Below are positions 1 through 14,589 of a DNA stretch of 64,000 bases, in pieces (position 1 is the first letter of the stretch; the number at the start of each line of letters is the position of its first letter). The notes beneath the pieces are model-generated. The model was not told where the DNA came from. It saw nothing but the letters and a program-made list of their open reading frames with translations, and did no database searches. The stretch comes from Coffea arabica (taxonomy: Eukaryota; Streptophyta; Magnoliopsida; Gentianales; Rubiaceae). The position numbers and the translations under genes are program-made. Where the stretch lies: assembly GCF_036785885.1 (NCBI RefSeq), contig NC_092320.1, positions 18,167,557 to 18,231,556 of the forward strand. Direction: 5' to 3'.

Positions 1-416
1 GGGAAAAAGAAAAGGGAAAAATAGTTTAATGCATACTGGCCTATTTTTGAAAAAAAAAAAGTGAAAAGTTTGAAATTTGAAGAAAAAGTTTTTTAGTGTA
101 ATAGGCATTATTTACTTTTTGATACATTTTAATTGTTTTTCAAAGAAAAGAGGAAAAAATATATATTATTATTTCAGGTTACAAGCATTTGTGTTTTTGA
201 TTGCATTTTATTGTTATTTCTTTATTGTTATTTTTATTTAAGTAAAGAAAAGAAAAAAAGAAAAAAAGAAAATGGATGAAAAATGGAAGTTGTAATTTGC
301 TGTTCAATAGCAATTTCTGTTATTATAAATTTTTGTTATTATCATTTATTTCATTTTTATTGTTATTAATTTCTGTTTTAATTAGCTGAAAAAAAAGAAA
401 AAAGGAAAAATTGTTG

Positions 417-436
417 CCGCAGCATGAAAGCTGCGG
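417..436 (+). repeat. Short perfect hairpin in the LTR upstream of the TATA box
   Basis: A 7-bp stem (ccgcagc / gctgcgg) closes a 6-base loop about 90 bases before the TATA box at 526. It is GC-rich in an AT-rich setting. It may be a regulatory hairpin of the LTR or chance, and no function is claimed. Confidence 0.4.
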
Positions 437-525
437 ACTTGCGCCGTTTGCAAAGAAATCTGGGACGGCTCCTTAGCTGCAAATTTTGGAGAGTATAGCT
501 GAGGGTTTAGGAGGGGGGTTCCTGG

Positions 526-534
526 TATAAATAG
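526..534 (+). promoter_or_regulatory. Putative LTR TATA box (tataaatag)
   Basis: A strong plant TATA consensus lies after AT-rich U3-like DNA and before a purine-rich leader. It predicts a transcription start near 555-560 on the + strand. It would be the retroelement promoter rather than that of a host gene. Confidence 0.45.
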
Positions 535-3500
535 CAAAAAGAAAAGGCAGCCGCAGGAGGAAGAAAAGATACGAGAGGTTTGACGGCTGAAAAAAAAAAT
601 TCTGGAAAACTAGAGGAACCGGACAGAGTGGGCGGCTGAGAGTTTGAGAGCTTCGTGAGAGAGGGCGAGAGAAGGAGGAAACAACGGCTGGGGTTGAGCA
701 GTGAAGAAAAAGGTCAGCTTTGAGAGAGTGGATGGGGAAAAAGGATAGAGCAGCAGCCGGAAGAGAAAAATAAAAGAGGGGAGCAAAACAGAAAACCGGG
801 AGCAAGAGTGAGGGAGTAATGACAGGAGGTTCTTGGATGTGAAGGAGAGGGCGAACGAGAGAACGATAGAGAGAGAGCAAAAAGGGAGGATCTTCAAAAA
901 AAAAAGAAAAGAAGAAAACATCAGAAACGAGAAAAGAAAAACCGACAGGCTTGAGAGAGGTCGGCGGCTGCTGGAACAAACGGTAAAAGAAAAGCTCCAG
1001 AGAGGGAAAGGGTAGCTGCGGTTGGAGGTTGCAGGAAGACGGCGACTGGGTTTTCATTCATCAAAGTCTCACGTTCCTTTGAGCGTCTAAAAGAATCACT
1101 TGAGCCCTTTTCTGGTCATCCCACGTTCCCTTCCTTGATCAAGGTATTGTGTTCACCCTTTTATAGTTGAAAGTTGCTTGTTTTAATTGGTCGTTGGCAT
1201 CTCTTTGCCGTTTACTGGTTCAGTTTCGGATGCAATATGATTGATAGTTCTTATTTGGGTAATGAAGAATCTGAAGTTTGGGGGCTAATGAAATGAAGGT
1301 TCCATTCGGGTTTTTTATGAAAACATACGCATGAGAGGAGCCTCGAGATTCCCAGTAGAAAGTTTGCAGCTTTGATCTTTACATGCTTGTTTCCCTTCAT
1401 CTTTTTGCTGTCTTTTGTGTCGGATTATGACTTAGTACATACCTGTCACGTAAGGTTGCTAAAAAAACTCAAGGCATCAGGGGTTGAAAAGTTTTTTTTT
1501 TTGTTGCGAGGAAAGCTTGCTGTCAATGCTTCCTGTATGTCGGTTCTTTGCTTTTTGGTTGGGTGTAAATTTAGAGCTGGGAAGGCCTTGTTAGCCCGTC
1601 ATCTTGATTACCATTAGGAAGAGCTAAACAGGGTTTTGTCATTCAATTTGCTGTTTAACCTCATGTTGAAAAGAATGCAGATTGCTTGATGTTGCTGTTG
1701 TCGCTTTCTTGAATTTTTGTCCAGCTGAGATTCGATGCATAATTTTCTGCTGCAACAAGCTTGAAGCTCTCGGCTTGTTGCAGCAGCATGGACAGACCCT
1801 TTCTTTTTTCTTGGTTTCCTGAAGCTTTAGCTTTGCTTAACATGTCTGATCTGCTTGCCATTTGCCTGAGATGTCATGAGAATGGTTGGGAGCTTAGTAG
1901 TGGAGGCTTGTAGTTCGCTTGATTTGTAGTTGCTGAAAGGAAAACCTTGCTGCAGTTTTCTTTATTTCTTTTGTTGTCGATCAAAACCAGATTTGCCATC
2001 TTAATCCTGCAAACAAAATTTCATGTTTTAATTTGGGTCAATAATTTCTGGTTTGATGAATTTGTTTGTATGATGAAATGGGTGTATTTGCTGCTGAAAA
2101 ATTGCTGAAGTTTGTATGTTTGAGTCCTTAAAGCATTTGAACCATAATCAAAAACATTGCTGGAATTTGAACGAGATCAGGATTGCTGAACCTTTTTGCA
2201 TAAAATTTTCCAGCATTTGCATGTTTTTCCTTCTATGCTTTGGTTTGTTTGAATGCTGAAGTTGTGTGTTGTGTGGCTTGACTCAAAGTTTGGACATGGG
2301 TTTGAGAGAATTTGTCCAAAGTTTGTGTTAGTTTCTTCTGAAATCTGAATGAAGATGAAAATTGCAGCAAACTCTCCCTTTCTGTCTTAGTAGCTTCATC
2401 CGCAAATCTGCATGAAAAGTTTAATAAGTTGCGTGGTTTCTTTCCAAGTTCATTGTTCATTGGATTATGGTATTAATATGTGTTGAAGTAATGATTTTGT
2501 TTGGGTGAAAAGTTTGGTTAAAGATGGTTTGCTGAAGTCCAAAATTTGCGTTAGAAAAATGCAGCAAGGTTGTTGCAGAAGAAAAGATTCTGCGTATGTT
2601 GCATGAGCTGCATGAAAATGTTTTCTGAATTTTGCCTTTTGATCCCCAAGTTCCCCTTTGTTGCACTGTGGCCCAATTATGTTTTAATTTCTTGCAATTA
2701 AGTCCTAGAATAATTGCACTTTGACCACCAAGTCCCCTCTTGACTCACTATGGCCCAAGTAATTGGAACACTTAATCAATTCGATCCCTCAAGTTTCTCC
2801 ATGTTCCACAAAAGCCAAGCATGTTCCAACTTCTTGCAAATGGGTTTTAGAATAATGCATTTTAAGCCATTACTTGACTTTTTCTTTGCCTTTGGACCCC
2901 TGAAGCTTTTAAGAATGTTTGATTAAGCTTGAATGCTTGGCTAGTGTTCACATTTGAGTCTTTGGTAGCATTAACGTTTCAATTCAATTGCTTGTTTGCC
3001 TTCATTGGTTATCATGTTTTGCTAAGGTGATACTTAATGCAAGAGTTTAAGGGCTTTATGACCAAGTGAGCTTGTGTTTGCCAATTTTCTTTAATTTTCC
3101 CCAAATAAATTGGTACCTTAACCATTTCTTTTATTTTGGAGGATAAATAAGTGATTTCACTCCATTTAGAGCATCAATTCAAGGGGGCGGTATAATTTCT
3201 TTTATCCCTCTTTGTATCTCTCCTATGTGACTCAACGTGCTAAGTGAATTGCATGTCTACTTTGCTTTCCTAGCTTTTCTTTAATTCCTTTTACTTATGT
3301 CATTTACTTTTTGTTTTCATTAAGTTATTCTTTTAATGGGGTATGTGTACACCTCTTGGCTTCTAATAGATAGGGCTGTGGCGAGCAATTTGGTCCATTT
3401 TCCCTTTCCCCTTTTTGTTTTAGTTAGTGAATGTAATAGGTTCATTAGCTTGGTTGCATGCCTACGTGTTAAGTGTTAATTTGCTTTGTTAGGGCCTTGC

Positions 3501-4749
3501 ATCTAGTCGAGCATGCTAAATATTATGTGCTATGTGTTTATGAGTGTTTGGCATGTCTACTCGCTTTCCATAGCCATGAATGAATATGATGGATGAATGT
3601 ACGTTTCCGCTAGTCCAACGCTAGTCGGAATTCATAGAATGGGCTAGTCCAACGCTAGACCCTTAGGGATTTCCCCTCGTTAGTACATGTTTGCATGTTC
3701 ATTACATGTCATGCATTCTTTTTAGTTTTATCATTTTTGCATGCTCCTCGAACCCCTTTTCCCCTCATTTTAGGATTTTGCATTTCATACTAGTTATAGG
3801 GTACACTTGCGTGAGAGTCCCCTCCGATAAGGGAAACGAGCGAGTGTGGCTACTCGATAGCCTTAGCACGCTAGTTTTGCCTTCTAATCAAAGGGAAAAT
3901 CGAAGTCGAAAAAGTTAGGAGTCATTCCCACACCCGACCTGATGCATTCCTTTAGGTTCATTCATTCTCATTTATCACTTACTCATTTTTTTCCAATTCA
4001 CATTTCCTCATCACTTTTCCTTTTCTTATTGTTCAATTTGATTTCTACTTCACAAAATTGCACTTAATTTCACCTATATGCACTTATCACTATATTTCAT
4101 ACACTTGCACACAAACACTTGGATTTTTTATACAATTTCACACGTTCACCTTTTTATACACTTGCACACTTGCACTTTAGCCATCATTTGCATTAATCGA
4201 CCTCTATAAGGTTTTCCTTTATTGGCCGCCACAATTCATGTGGTTGGGACCAAAAACCTTTCAAGAGACATTTTAGAATTTAGGTTTGCATTTTTTCCTT
4301 CTTTTTGCATTCATGTAGTGCATCCAAATGTAATAAATTCTTTGGTTAAAACAAGAAAATCTTTGATTAAATCATGCAACTAGCCTTGGTTAGGTCAAAG
4401 GGGTGCCTTGGATTTTATCCTTGCCTTCCTCTTTGTCAAATGTGACTCCCGAACCTTTTTCATTGGTTTACGTAGATTAGGAGTCGTTTAAAAAGGGTTT
4501 CTCACTACTTTTTCCTATTTTTCTTTAAAAATACATTTTTTAGGTGACTTGGTACACCTTAACTCATTACCAAGTGGCGACTCCGTATTTAGTTTTAAAA
4601 ACCCTTTTTAAACTATAATTTTGGGTCAAATCGTCGCATTCTCAAAACCCCATTTAGACCCATTTTTCTTTTAAATCACGATTCATTTTCCAATCACAAA
4701 AATACATTTTTAAACCATTCATTTATTTATCAAAAAATGGGGCGCGACA

Positions 4750-5786
4750 GGTACAATTCCTCTCAATTAATTAAGTAATGAACAAGTATCTACATGTAGT
4801 TTCGAATTAATAATTGTGATCTATACATTCTTCGGATTGTTTTAAATTAAATATTTTCGAATACTTGCTTACATTCAAAGTATCAACATAGACAATATGT
4901 TCCATGAGTTATGCAAAAATTGTGGACAACCATGTCAATCTCATTTTGCAAAAATGGTGGTATCCACTGTAATGACGTAATCGACACTATTGTCAGGTAA
5001 TTATTTTCATATATTTTGAATTTTAATATAATTTTTTACTTCATACATCACAATTTCTTCTTAACAGGTACGATGTTAACATAGAAGTTAGAGATTTCGG
5101 TGGTAACTTATATCTCGCTCTTCAAGACAGACATGCACGATTCATGTTTCATTGTGATGCTTTTTATCTTAGAGATTTAAAAACAAAGGTATACATTATT
5201 TATATGTATATATTTTTATACAATATTATTTACAAACTGTCTAAAACAAAAGATAATTTTGAATTATGTATGCTTTTAATTGTCAAGAAAATGGAGGTGC
5301 ATTGTTCGACCAACACATTAATTTATGCAAAAATCGTGCATTCTCATTTATAGTATGAACTCCACAAAAATCAACAGAATTCATTAAACCCTCAATACTG
5401 GCGTTCGTACTCAGAGTCGATTGGTGTGAAGAATGTTCACGCCTTCGTAGAAGATTATCAAATCGAAGGCAAAATGTTTGTAAGTATTTAATTTATTTAT
5501 CAAATTAAATATTCAATTATATTTAATTAGAGCCTTATGTCGCTCAATTTATGATATAGATTTCTATTTTTTTTTTCAGGATCCAACATTCATCAAAGTG
5601 ATAGTCTATAAGTAATGGAGATGTTTTTATCATATATTGAATTATTGTTATAAAGTTTCATTTTTTAAAAAATATACTTTCATGTGCCCGTGATTATAAC
5701 ATTTTACTATTTTTAAATTCCTCTATAAATTGTAATTTTTTTTCAAAAATGTAATCTACTGTGCGTGGCACGGGTATTTATACTAG
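4750..5786 (+). mobile_element. Right (3') part of a Helitron
   Basis: The 3' terminus has the Helitron signature: a short hairpin (gtgc-gtg-gcac, 5761-5771), then 'gggtatttata', then CTAG at 5783-5786 followed by a host T. No inverted repeats or target duplication are seen, as expected for rolling-circle elements. The body upstream holds pieces of an RPA-like gene, which plant Helitrons often carry. The 5' TC end is not visible. The element appears cut at 4750 by the LTR retrotransposon to its left. Confidence 0.6.
4898..5614 (+). pseudogene. Decayed RPA1-like OB-fold gene carried by the Helitron
   Basis: Three or four short exon-like blocks read on the + strand. The first, near 4899-4996, encodes closely spaced Cys residues (CKNCGQPC, then CKNGGIHC in another frame), resembling the zinc ribbon of the RPA1 C-terminal domain with a frameshift. 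The second, about 5069-5189, reads YDVNIEVRDFGGNLYLAL and continues to RFMFHCDAFYLRDL, like the RPA1 C-terminal OB fold. The third, 5354-5478, contains GVKNVHAFVEDYQIEGKMF and ends at a gt donor. The last, from about 5580 after a cag acceptor, reads DPTFIKVIVYK and stops. RPA-type proteins bind single-stranded DNA. The shift between the Cys pairs and the lack of a clear start suggest a broken gene. The family call is by fold pattern only. Confidence 0.4.
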
Positions 5787-6189
5787 TTTCTACAAATCAA
5801 GAAGTAAAAATGGCTTTATTTTAGGAACAAGAGATAAAATGGCGATACACAGAAAAAATAGTGGCTAAGAATTGTTTCTAAATTTGAAGTGTCTTCACAA
5901 TCCTATTTTTTCAAATTCTTTATCATGTATTACACAATACTTGAACGAATTAATACATTGCTTTACAAATAGTACTAGGACCTCTTTATTGTTGGAGACA
6001 ATTAAGTGGAGATTTGAACAAGCCTACTCGAATTTTCTTTAGGTGAGTTGGAGGCCAAAACCAGATTTACATAGTTTTATTCATTGTTGGAGACAATTAA
6101 GTGGCGATTTGAACTAGTCAAATCCCGCAATTGATTGTATAGAAAGTGTGCAGTGAGAGGTGGAAGGGTTAAAAAAAAAGTGGAGATTT

Positions 6190-6504
6190 AGGCCTTGTTT
6201 AATAACTCAATTCAATATTGAAACTTAATGGATTCATATCTTAATATATTCAGACTATTTGATCTTAATATATTCAGATTGTTTGATAATAAAAAATTGA
6301 ACATATGAATTAATTAAATGGCACTAAATTTTCTAAACAAAACTTGCTTTTAAAATTAAGTGATAAGTGAATAACTTATCACTTAATATGATATGCACTT
6401 AAATGTATTATATTTAATATTTAACAACTTAATAATTTAATAGATTCAAAATTCAGATTTCAGATTTCAGTTTTATCAAACTACTTTATTAAACAAGCAG
6501 GCTT
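6190..6504. mobile_element. MITE relic, family with 'tgtttgataa' termini (copy 1)
   Basis: It starts with 'aggccttgtttaataac' and ends with its approximate inverse 'ttaaacaagcaggctt'. The interior shares 'cttaatatattcaga' and 'taagtgataag' stretches with a second copy at 35711-36004 and a looser one at 30788-31451. Size and terminal repeats fit a hAT-type MITE. The target duplication is not clean. Confidence 0.5.
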
Positions 6505-6637
6505 GAATATTTTTACGTGAGTTGGAGGCCAAAACTAGATTTACATAATTTTGTTACGGTTCATATCTATTAGAGTATTGTTTTTTTTTAGGCATTTACC
6601 ATGCTTTCCTAGAATATCGGCATGTGAATTTTGTGTT

Positions 6638-6765
6638 TGGATAGTAGATTAATTGGAATAGTTTAAAAAAAATACTATAATATTTTTTTGATGTGATATA
6701 TGTAAAATAAAAATATAATTAAAAAATAGGTTAACAATGCAAACAAATAAATATTTACGAATGAT
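6638..6765. mobile_element. MITE relic, family with 'gtgtttggat' terminus
   Basis: The left end 'tgtgtttggatag' and the interior 'ctataatatttttttgatgtgatatatgtaaaat' motif (read in pieces) recur near 24150-24290, 35033-35178, 52739-52883 and 54203-54348. The right terminus is degraded. Confidence 0.35.
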
Positions 6766-9700
6766 CCACTGTCCAAAACATTTAAATGAGCCTGCATGCA
6801 CATCCATGGGGATTTAGAAACTAGGAGTAAACCAGTTATTGGGTCCAGAGAATTAATGGCACGGCTTTTAAGTCCATTAGCCTTTCACATAAAGCACATC
6901 GTCCAAGACACCCATCTTGCAACCGATTATCATCCAATCACTCGAACGGAGGCTCAACATTCCTGCCCATAGAGCCGACAACATAGTCCAGAGCCCATCA
7001 AGCCTGCGCACCAAAAACCCCTAGAATTGATGAGAAATCAGCAGGCAGCAGCGTGGCATGGAACGCCAGTGTAACGTGGCATACACAAGTCTCATACACG
7101 TTATTTCCTGCACTTTGCAACACCTCTAAAATCACATTATCATTCATGTTTGAAAATTCGGGTGAAAAAGTTGTAGAACTTTGCAGATTTTCCTGGAGTT
7201 TCCAAGAACAGTGCCTGGCAGAGCATTCTTTTATCTTCTAGTGTATGTTGGTACTTACTTTTCCCTTCTTGTTAATTCTCGCCGTGTTTTTATTGGGATC
7301 ATGTTCAATACAGTCCTATGCATGATACATATATATAATGAGATCATTTGAATGACTGGTTGTTTTTCTTCTGTGTTGTCAATATTGGAGGAAGAATTTG
7401 TTTTCTTGAATTGATTTCAAATTGATATATTTGGTAGCTGCGTTTATAAGTTGCAATAAGCTCCTGAAAAATGAAGGGTGTTAGTAATATTGGCAACAGC
7501 TGCTTTTAAAACTGATGTTTGCCACTGTAGGAATGAGTAGCTTGACTAGTTTGACAAACTTGTGATTCTGTGAAGTTAGTATTTTTATGTTAGTCCTTTT
7601 AACTTCTTTAATCCACATATGTTCTGGAAGAAGCATTTTTTGATTCTTCATGCTCCAGAGAAGTAACTTTGGATAGAGATTTGTCAAATAACTTGAGGGA
7701 CTAAAACAATTCAAAAGCTTGTATAATTGATTTTGTATGGGAGAAGTGCTAGTATTTTTAAGTGACAAGTAATGTGAGTAATGGAATAAGGGAGCTGTAA
7801 TCAATATCAGTTCTAGGTGATTGCAGATCCTCTTTCGGATCCTTAGACCGAAACTTGTTTCATTCCAATTGGTTAACTGAAACATTATTTAAGCATATTG
7901 AGTTGCTTTGCACGTTCATTTTGGTAAAAAACCCTTCTGTGCATTCAAGAAATTTTACTGTCAGCAAAAGAGGGAAGAAATATTGCTGTTGGCTTGTCCA
8001 TTTGTATAGAGAGCCAGTGAAGTTTGAAGTTGAAACGTTGTAGATGAAGAAGGAAATTTTGCATTAATTCGATCTTTTTTTTTTATTCAAATTTCTGTTT
8101 GTTTGTGGCATATGAGTAGTTTTAAAGTTGCTTTTGATGTTCTTCTTTTGAAGTTTCTCATTTTATCTACTGAATTGTAGATAAGGGGTCTTTTTTTTTT
8201 AAGGGAAAACTGAAAGGAAAAGGGAAAAACTAAAACTTAACATCATCCCAGCAAAGAAATGATCAAGTCTCATAGTCAAAGTATCGGATAGTGTTACACC
8301 ACCTAATTCTCTTGGTTACAACATTCCTGTCCTCTTCAATGTTGTATAACAATTTGCAATGATCAGGTCGTTGAGAATTATTTCTAAAAGTCCCTGCAAA
8401 AACTGAATAGAAGTTTGAACAAAACCTACTAATACTATAATGGTACGTATGGCAAATCCATGATAATTACATGGTTGGTTTAGACATGTTTTTAAGAATG
8501 AATCAAGAACAAGCATAAAGATCAAACCTGTAATCAGATGTAAGCAGTTTTTCGTTTCCTTTCTGAAGCTAGGGATGACCCCAATGTTCTCTTAAGCAAA
8601 ACAAATTCAAATGAGTATGGACAATCTCTTCAGACTGCAAGACCATGATTGAGGGCTTTCTAACATGAAACACCCACTGGCAGGTATAGAGTATTTTCAC
8701 AACAAAACATGAGCTTGACACTTCTGGAAGTTTTTTCATCTTGAAGGCTCTCCCCACGCGAAATGGCGGATTTAACTTGAGTGAATACAGGTTTCAATAC
8801 CATGAAGATATAAGGATAAACAAAAACAGTCACTAATGACAAGCATACCACAGTTTCTATGTCCTTTTGTTTTTCAAAACAAATGTCTCCATCCGTACAC
8901 GATATGATCAAGATAAAAGAAATTAAGGCTTTCTAATGGAGATAAGTCTCCCATTATTGCGACCTAGCTAGCACTTTGACATAGTTAAAATTGTAACATA
9001 GTTCCTCTCACATGTCAATGCATTTAATTAAAAGTATTAACTCATGATAGGGAAAGATACATAGATTCAAAATTCTTAACTCCCAAACTTTTTTTAGGTG
9101 TTAGATGCATTGAGATGACACATATTTTAAGGTTTTTTAGTGCTTTTGTAGACCAAGGAAAGTCCATTTGAGGCACTAGAGAAGGGGGACAAGGGATGCC
9201 AATATGAAAGAACCCATGCTCATTTACTCAATGCACAAGATATCCAAAAATACTACTGAAAATCATAACGAAAGTGAGGAATTCTAAGACGGATAATTGA
9301 AACTGAAAGCAAACAGGTGTAAATGGAAAAGTATTTCCTAAGGATACAGCCTAAAGAATTCCTAGAGTTAAAATGGAATTCCAATGAATAAGGACAAACA
9401 GCTATTTGAAGGAGAAATTGAGATCTCCTAGTTCCTAAAACAGAACTTCAATAAAATAAGGAGGAGAAGTTATTCAAAGGAGAGAATAAAAGCATTGGAT
9501 AACTCAGAGCATGAAAAAATTTGAAGATTACCTCTACATTTAAAGAAGAAAGTTGTTTGAGAAATATAATCTGAAACAACGAAAGCTAGTTGTTGAGTTG
9601 CTTCAGAAAAAGTGGGAACTTGTCCAACCACATCACATCCAATTTTAATTTTAGAGTTGCAGCATACAGCAAGCCAAATCATATGTTTTCCAGACTACTG

Positions 9701-10114
9701 AAAACTTTTATGTCTCTTAAGTCACCATTTGTCTTAAAAGGATTCAGAAGTTTCATTCATACTGCATTGCATTTGGTGATCAGTTTTTTTTTACCTGCTT
9801 GATTATGTATACTCTGTGCACAATTAACTGCCAGAAAATTGTTTTACACTGAGTATGTTCCTATTAATCCCGCATCCTTGAAACTTTTTCATTGATAACT
9901 TGGTAGTTACTTCGACTCGTGCATTTAGGCATAGGTTGATGCCATTGGTTTTGTCTTCAATATATTGTTAATTCTTTCGATTAAGAGTTTTTCGTTTGAT
10001 GATAAGCTTTATTTAACAATTTCTGTTGTCTTTCCTGGTTATGAAGTACATCATACCGACGAGTGAAGAAACTTAGGATCGTGTCCCTTTTTCTTCTGCA
10101 AGTACAGATCAACC

Positions 10115-11794
10115 ATGGAGCATGTCTCCTTCAGAGATGTGGAAGGTAATACTTATTCTATGAGGTTCCTATTTGACTCACTTCCACTCTATACCTCCTC
10201 ACCTCTCTCTCTCTCCATCTGTCTCTCTCTCGCATACATCGAACAGCTTCTCTTTTATAAAATTGTTGAACGGAAAGGCAAATTTTCTTTGGAAATCTGC
10301 TTTCTGACTTTGGTAAAGCTGGTTGTCTCAAGTTAGGGAGGTAAAATACTGAATCTGAAAATGAAGCTTATTCCTCATGGACCCTTGACAATAATAGTGT
10401 GAAAAGCATGATAATAGTCTTGGTTGGTTGAGATATTGACTACACATTGTCTTGATGAACTAATACTTAGCTTTTATTTACTATTTTATATTCTTACTGG
10501 ATGTCATTATTCTTCAGATACAATTTCGTAGTTTTAGTATCTGTTCTTGGCCTTTATGTTTTAACAGGTGTAAACGTCTGACAGGTTCTTTTCAAAAACT
10601 GTTGATGACTTTTGTCTAATGATATTGTTTCTTTGACTAATGAGTAACTAGATTTGATTCTGGAAAAGGTCCTTTTCAACCAAGAAATTAAGCTAATGGG
10701 GAAGATTCTGATCATAGGATATGTCATCAATTGACAATTGTGGGCAGAGCAGATTAGATCAGAAGCTGATGTTAAGTACTCCCATGTTGTAAGACTTAGC
10801 TATATCAGCTGCAACATAGCTATTTTGAACTTTAGCAAGTGAGCAATTGATGGTCCTTAAATGTCTTCATAGGCTCGACATTCTGTTTCGTCAATATTTA
10901 AATTAAAGCAAAGAATGAACCAGGACATATTTGAAATACAGCATCGCTTTGGTAGCTGTAAAACTGCCCTTATGCTGGTTTTGATTTTTGCGATTGCTGG
11001 AATGTTATAGTCTCAACTTCATCAGCTGTTCATATTAACTGACGGGAAGCCTGCACATTAAACTATTTTCGGTAGCCATAGACTTCGGCCTGATATGACA
11101 ATTTTGCTTCAACCTTAATTGACAAACTCTTTGTGGATCCATGATTCTCAGAGATTTTAGGACTGCAGTTAAGTTTACAAACAATTGTTAAATCAGCTTC
11201 ATATTTTTCTTTTCATTTTCAAGCATCTGCATGGTGCCATTTGCGGTTGTTAATTACCTTGCCTTGTCTGGTTCCAGCTTTTGCTAATCTAATTGATTAT
11301 AATTCTGCAACTTTACAACTAGCATTTGACGTTAAACCCTTTAAGATTAGCTGCGCACACTTATCTCCTCTTGAACTAAACCTGATCGCAATCCTAATGC
11401 AACAGGTAGTACTAACCAAAGCACAAAAAGTCAGGTTGCTGGATCTGCTCATTTAGAGCTGGATACAGTAGAAGGTTCAAAAGAGAAACAAGGTGGCCAA
11501 AGAGATAATCCGCAAGTCTCCAGAGCAGAGAATGAAGTTGGGCAAAATATAAAGGAGGATATACCTACGGCATATACAGAAACTCCAGGGAAAGTAAACA
11601 TGGAGGCTTCTATTTCAGCTGAAGATGTTATGCAGGCAGGGGGCTTTGGAGCTAGAGATGATATAAATAGTTTCCTTCCTGTTGCAAGTGACTTCACTGA
11701 CTTTGAAGCTTCTATTCTTGATGCCCGTATATATGAAGAACCACAGAAAGAGACCAGCAGACCTGGCCTGGGCTGGACGGAATCTCAGAAGTAA
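10115..11794 (+). CDS. Unrecognised plant protein, 139 aa, two coding exons
   Basis: Coding exons are 10115-10145 and 11406-11794 (TAA at 11792-11794). The intron is 1,260 bp, with donor GAAG|GTAATA and acceptor CAACAG|GT, splitting a Gly codon. The joined frame starts MEHVSFRDVEGS and has a hydrophilic, Glu/Gln/Ser-rich middle. Its C-terminal third looks conserved: GGFGARDDINSFLPVASDFT, then DFEASILDARIYEE, then RPGLGWTESQ near the end. No signal peptide, membrane segment or enzyme motif is seen, and the low complexity suggests a largely disordered protein. An acceptor just before the ATG (tacag at 10103-10107) implies at least one untranslated or further coding exon upstream. The frame is open for a few bases above the ATG, so a longer N-terminus is possible. 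I do not recognise a named family. The gene is convergent with the cytokinin dehydrogenase gene, about 600 bp apart. Confidence 0.65.
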
Positions 11795-12394
11795 TTCTCT
11801 AGCTGTGCATGTCATATGGAGTTACTGTGGTGCTTACTCTCCTACACCTGACCTAGTTCCTGGTGATTACTTGTGTACATGGTGTTCATGCAACCCTGAC
11901 CCGCTTTCTCTTCAAACATCTTATTTGCTTTCTAGCAACAATGAATTTATCGTTATGGTTGGAAAAGATGTACTAATCATTCAGAAAAATGCTTTTATGT
12001 CCACACTTGTTTCTCAGTCTGTTTTGGTCTCATCTTGGTCTCCTTTTTGTAATGTGCTAGAGCGCATAGGCTTCCCTTTTTTTTTTTGTTAGGGGAATCT
12101 AATTTAGCTTGGGGTTCATGCTCAGATGTTATCTGTGCTTTGATGCGCTCTTTATTAATACAAGGTAGATAGTCACTGCTCCTTTGCTGAGGTTCTTGTA
12201 CAAAATTACAAGATTATTTACACGTTGATGGTTAGCACCCTATTTGCCTCAAGATGTTAAGGGGTAAGCTTAGTGCACAGTGCCCCTGCAAAGTGCGGTT
12301 TGGAGAGGGCTAGGCACACATAAGCTTTACCCCTGCATCATGTCTTGTACTCTATCCACTTCAAAAGCTCTAATCAATCATCCAAAGGTCATTG
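11795..12394. other. Convergent 3' region between two genes
   Basis: This 600-bp stretch separates the stop of the + strand 139-aa gene from the stop of the - strand cytokinin dehydrogenase gene, so it should contain both 3'UTRs. It has a T-run at 12078-12088 and no coding signal beyond open frames without domains. No clean polyadenylation signal could be assigned. Confidence 0.5.

Positions 12395-14589
<2,195 letters not shown>

Larger units (their letters stand above)
1..4749 (+). mobile_element. Long LTR of a Ty3/gypsy (Tat/Ogre-like) retrotransposon, left end outside window
   Basis: The block has no protein-coding content. Purine-rich DNA is followed by a TATA box near 526 and then a long transcribed-type region. 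The last 1 kb has the layout I associate with U5 of plant Tat/Ogre LTRs: a 'gactcccgaacc' segment near 4445, 'taggagtcgtt' near 4480, 'tggcgactccg' near 4575, and a closing 'ggggcgcgaca' that ends in CA at 4748-4749. The sequence changes character at 4750 and enters Helitron-like DNA, so the retroelement probably inserted into that older element. I could not find the TG start, a primer-binding site, a polypurine tract or the gag/pol genes. A solo LTR or a 3' LTR both fit. The family assignment rests on remembered motifs. Confidence 0.55.
5787..10106. other. Intergenic region / probable upstream and 5'UTR-intron DNA of the next gene
   Basis: No convincing coding exon was found. The first kilobase holds two MITE-like relics, listed separately. 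The stretch 6830-7240 is less AT-rich and could contain a promoter and untranslated first exon of the + strand gene whose coding part starts at 10115, because that coding exon follows a clear acceptor (tacag, ending at 10107). The rest is AT-rich, with poly-T runs near 8070 and 8190. Reading frames of 60-134 codons here show no recognisable domain. Confidence 0.4.

Noticed and set aside
473..1057. 194-codon open frame on the - strand
   Set aside because: It is the antisense of a purine-rich LTR leader and is almost all Phe, Leu, Ser and Pro. The composition explains the open frame and there is no domain.
1661..1861. 66-codon - strand open frame resembling a Ser/Lys-rich peptide
   Set aside because: It lies inside the LTR, with no splice partners and no known motif.
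7481..7885. 134-codon - strand open frame
   Set aside because: No domain and no codon-level signal. It overlaps the likely upstream/5' intron DNA of the + strand gene.
11682..12092. 136-codon + frame overlapping the end of the 139-aa gene
   Set aside because: It is a shifted-frame shadow of the real last exon and then runs into the 3'UTR.
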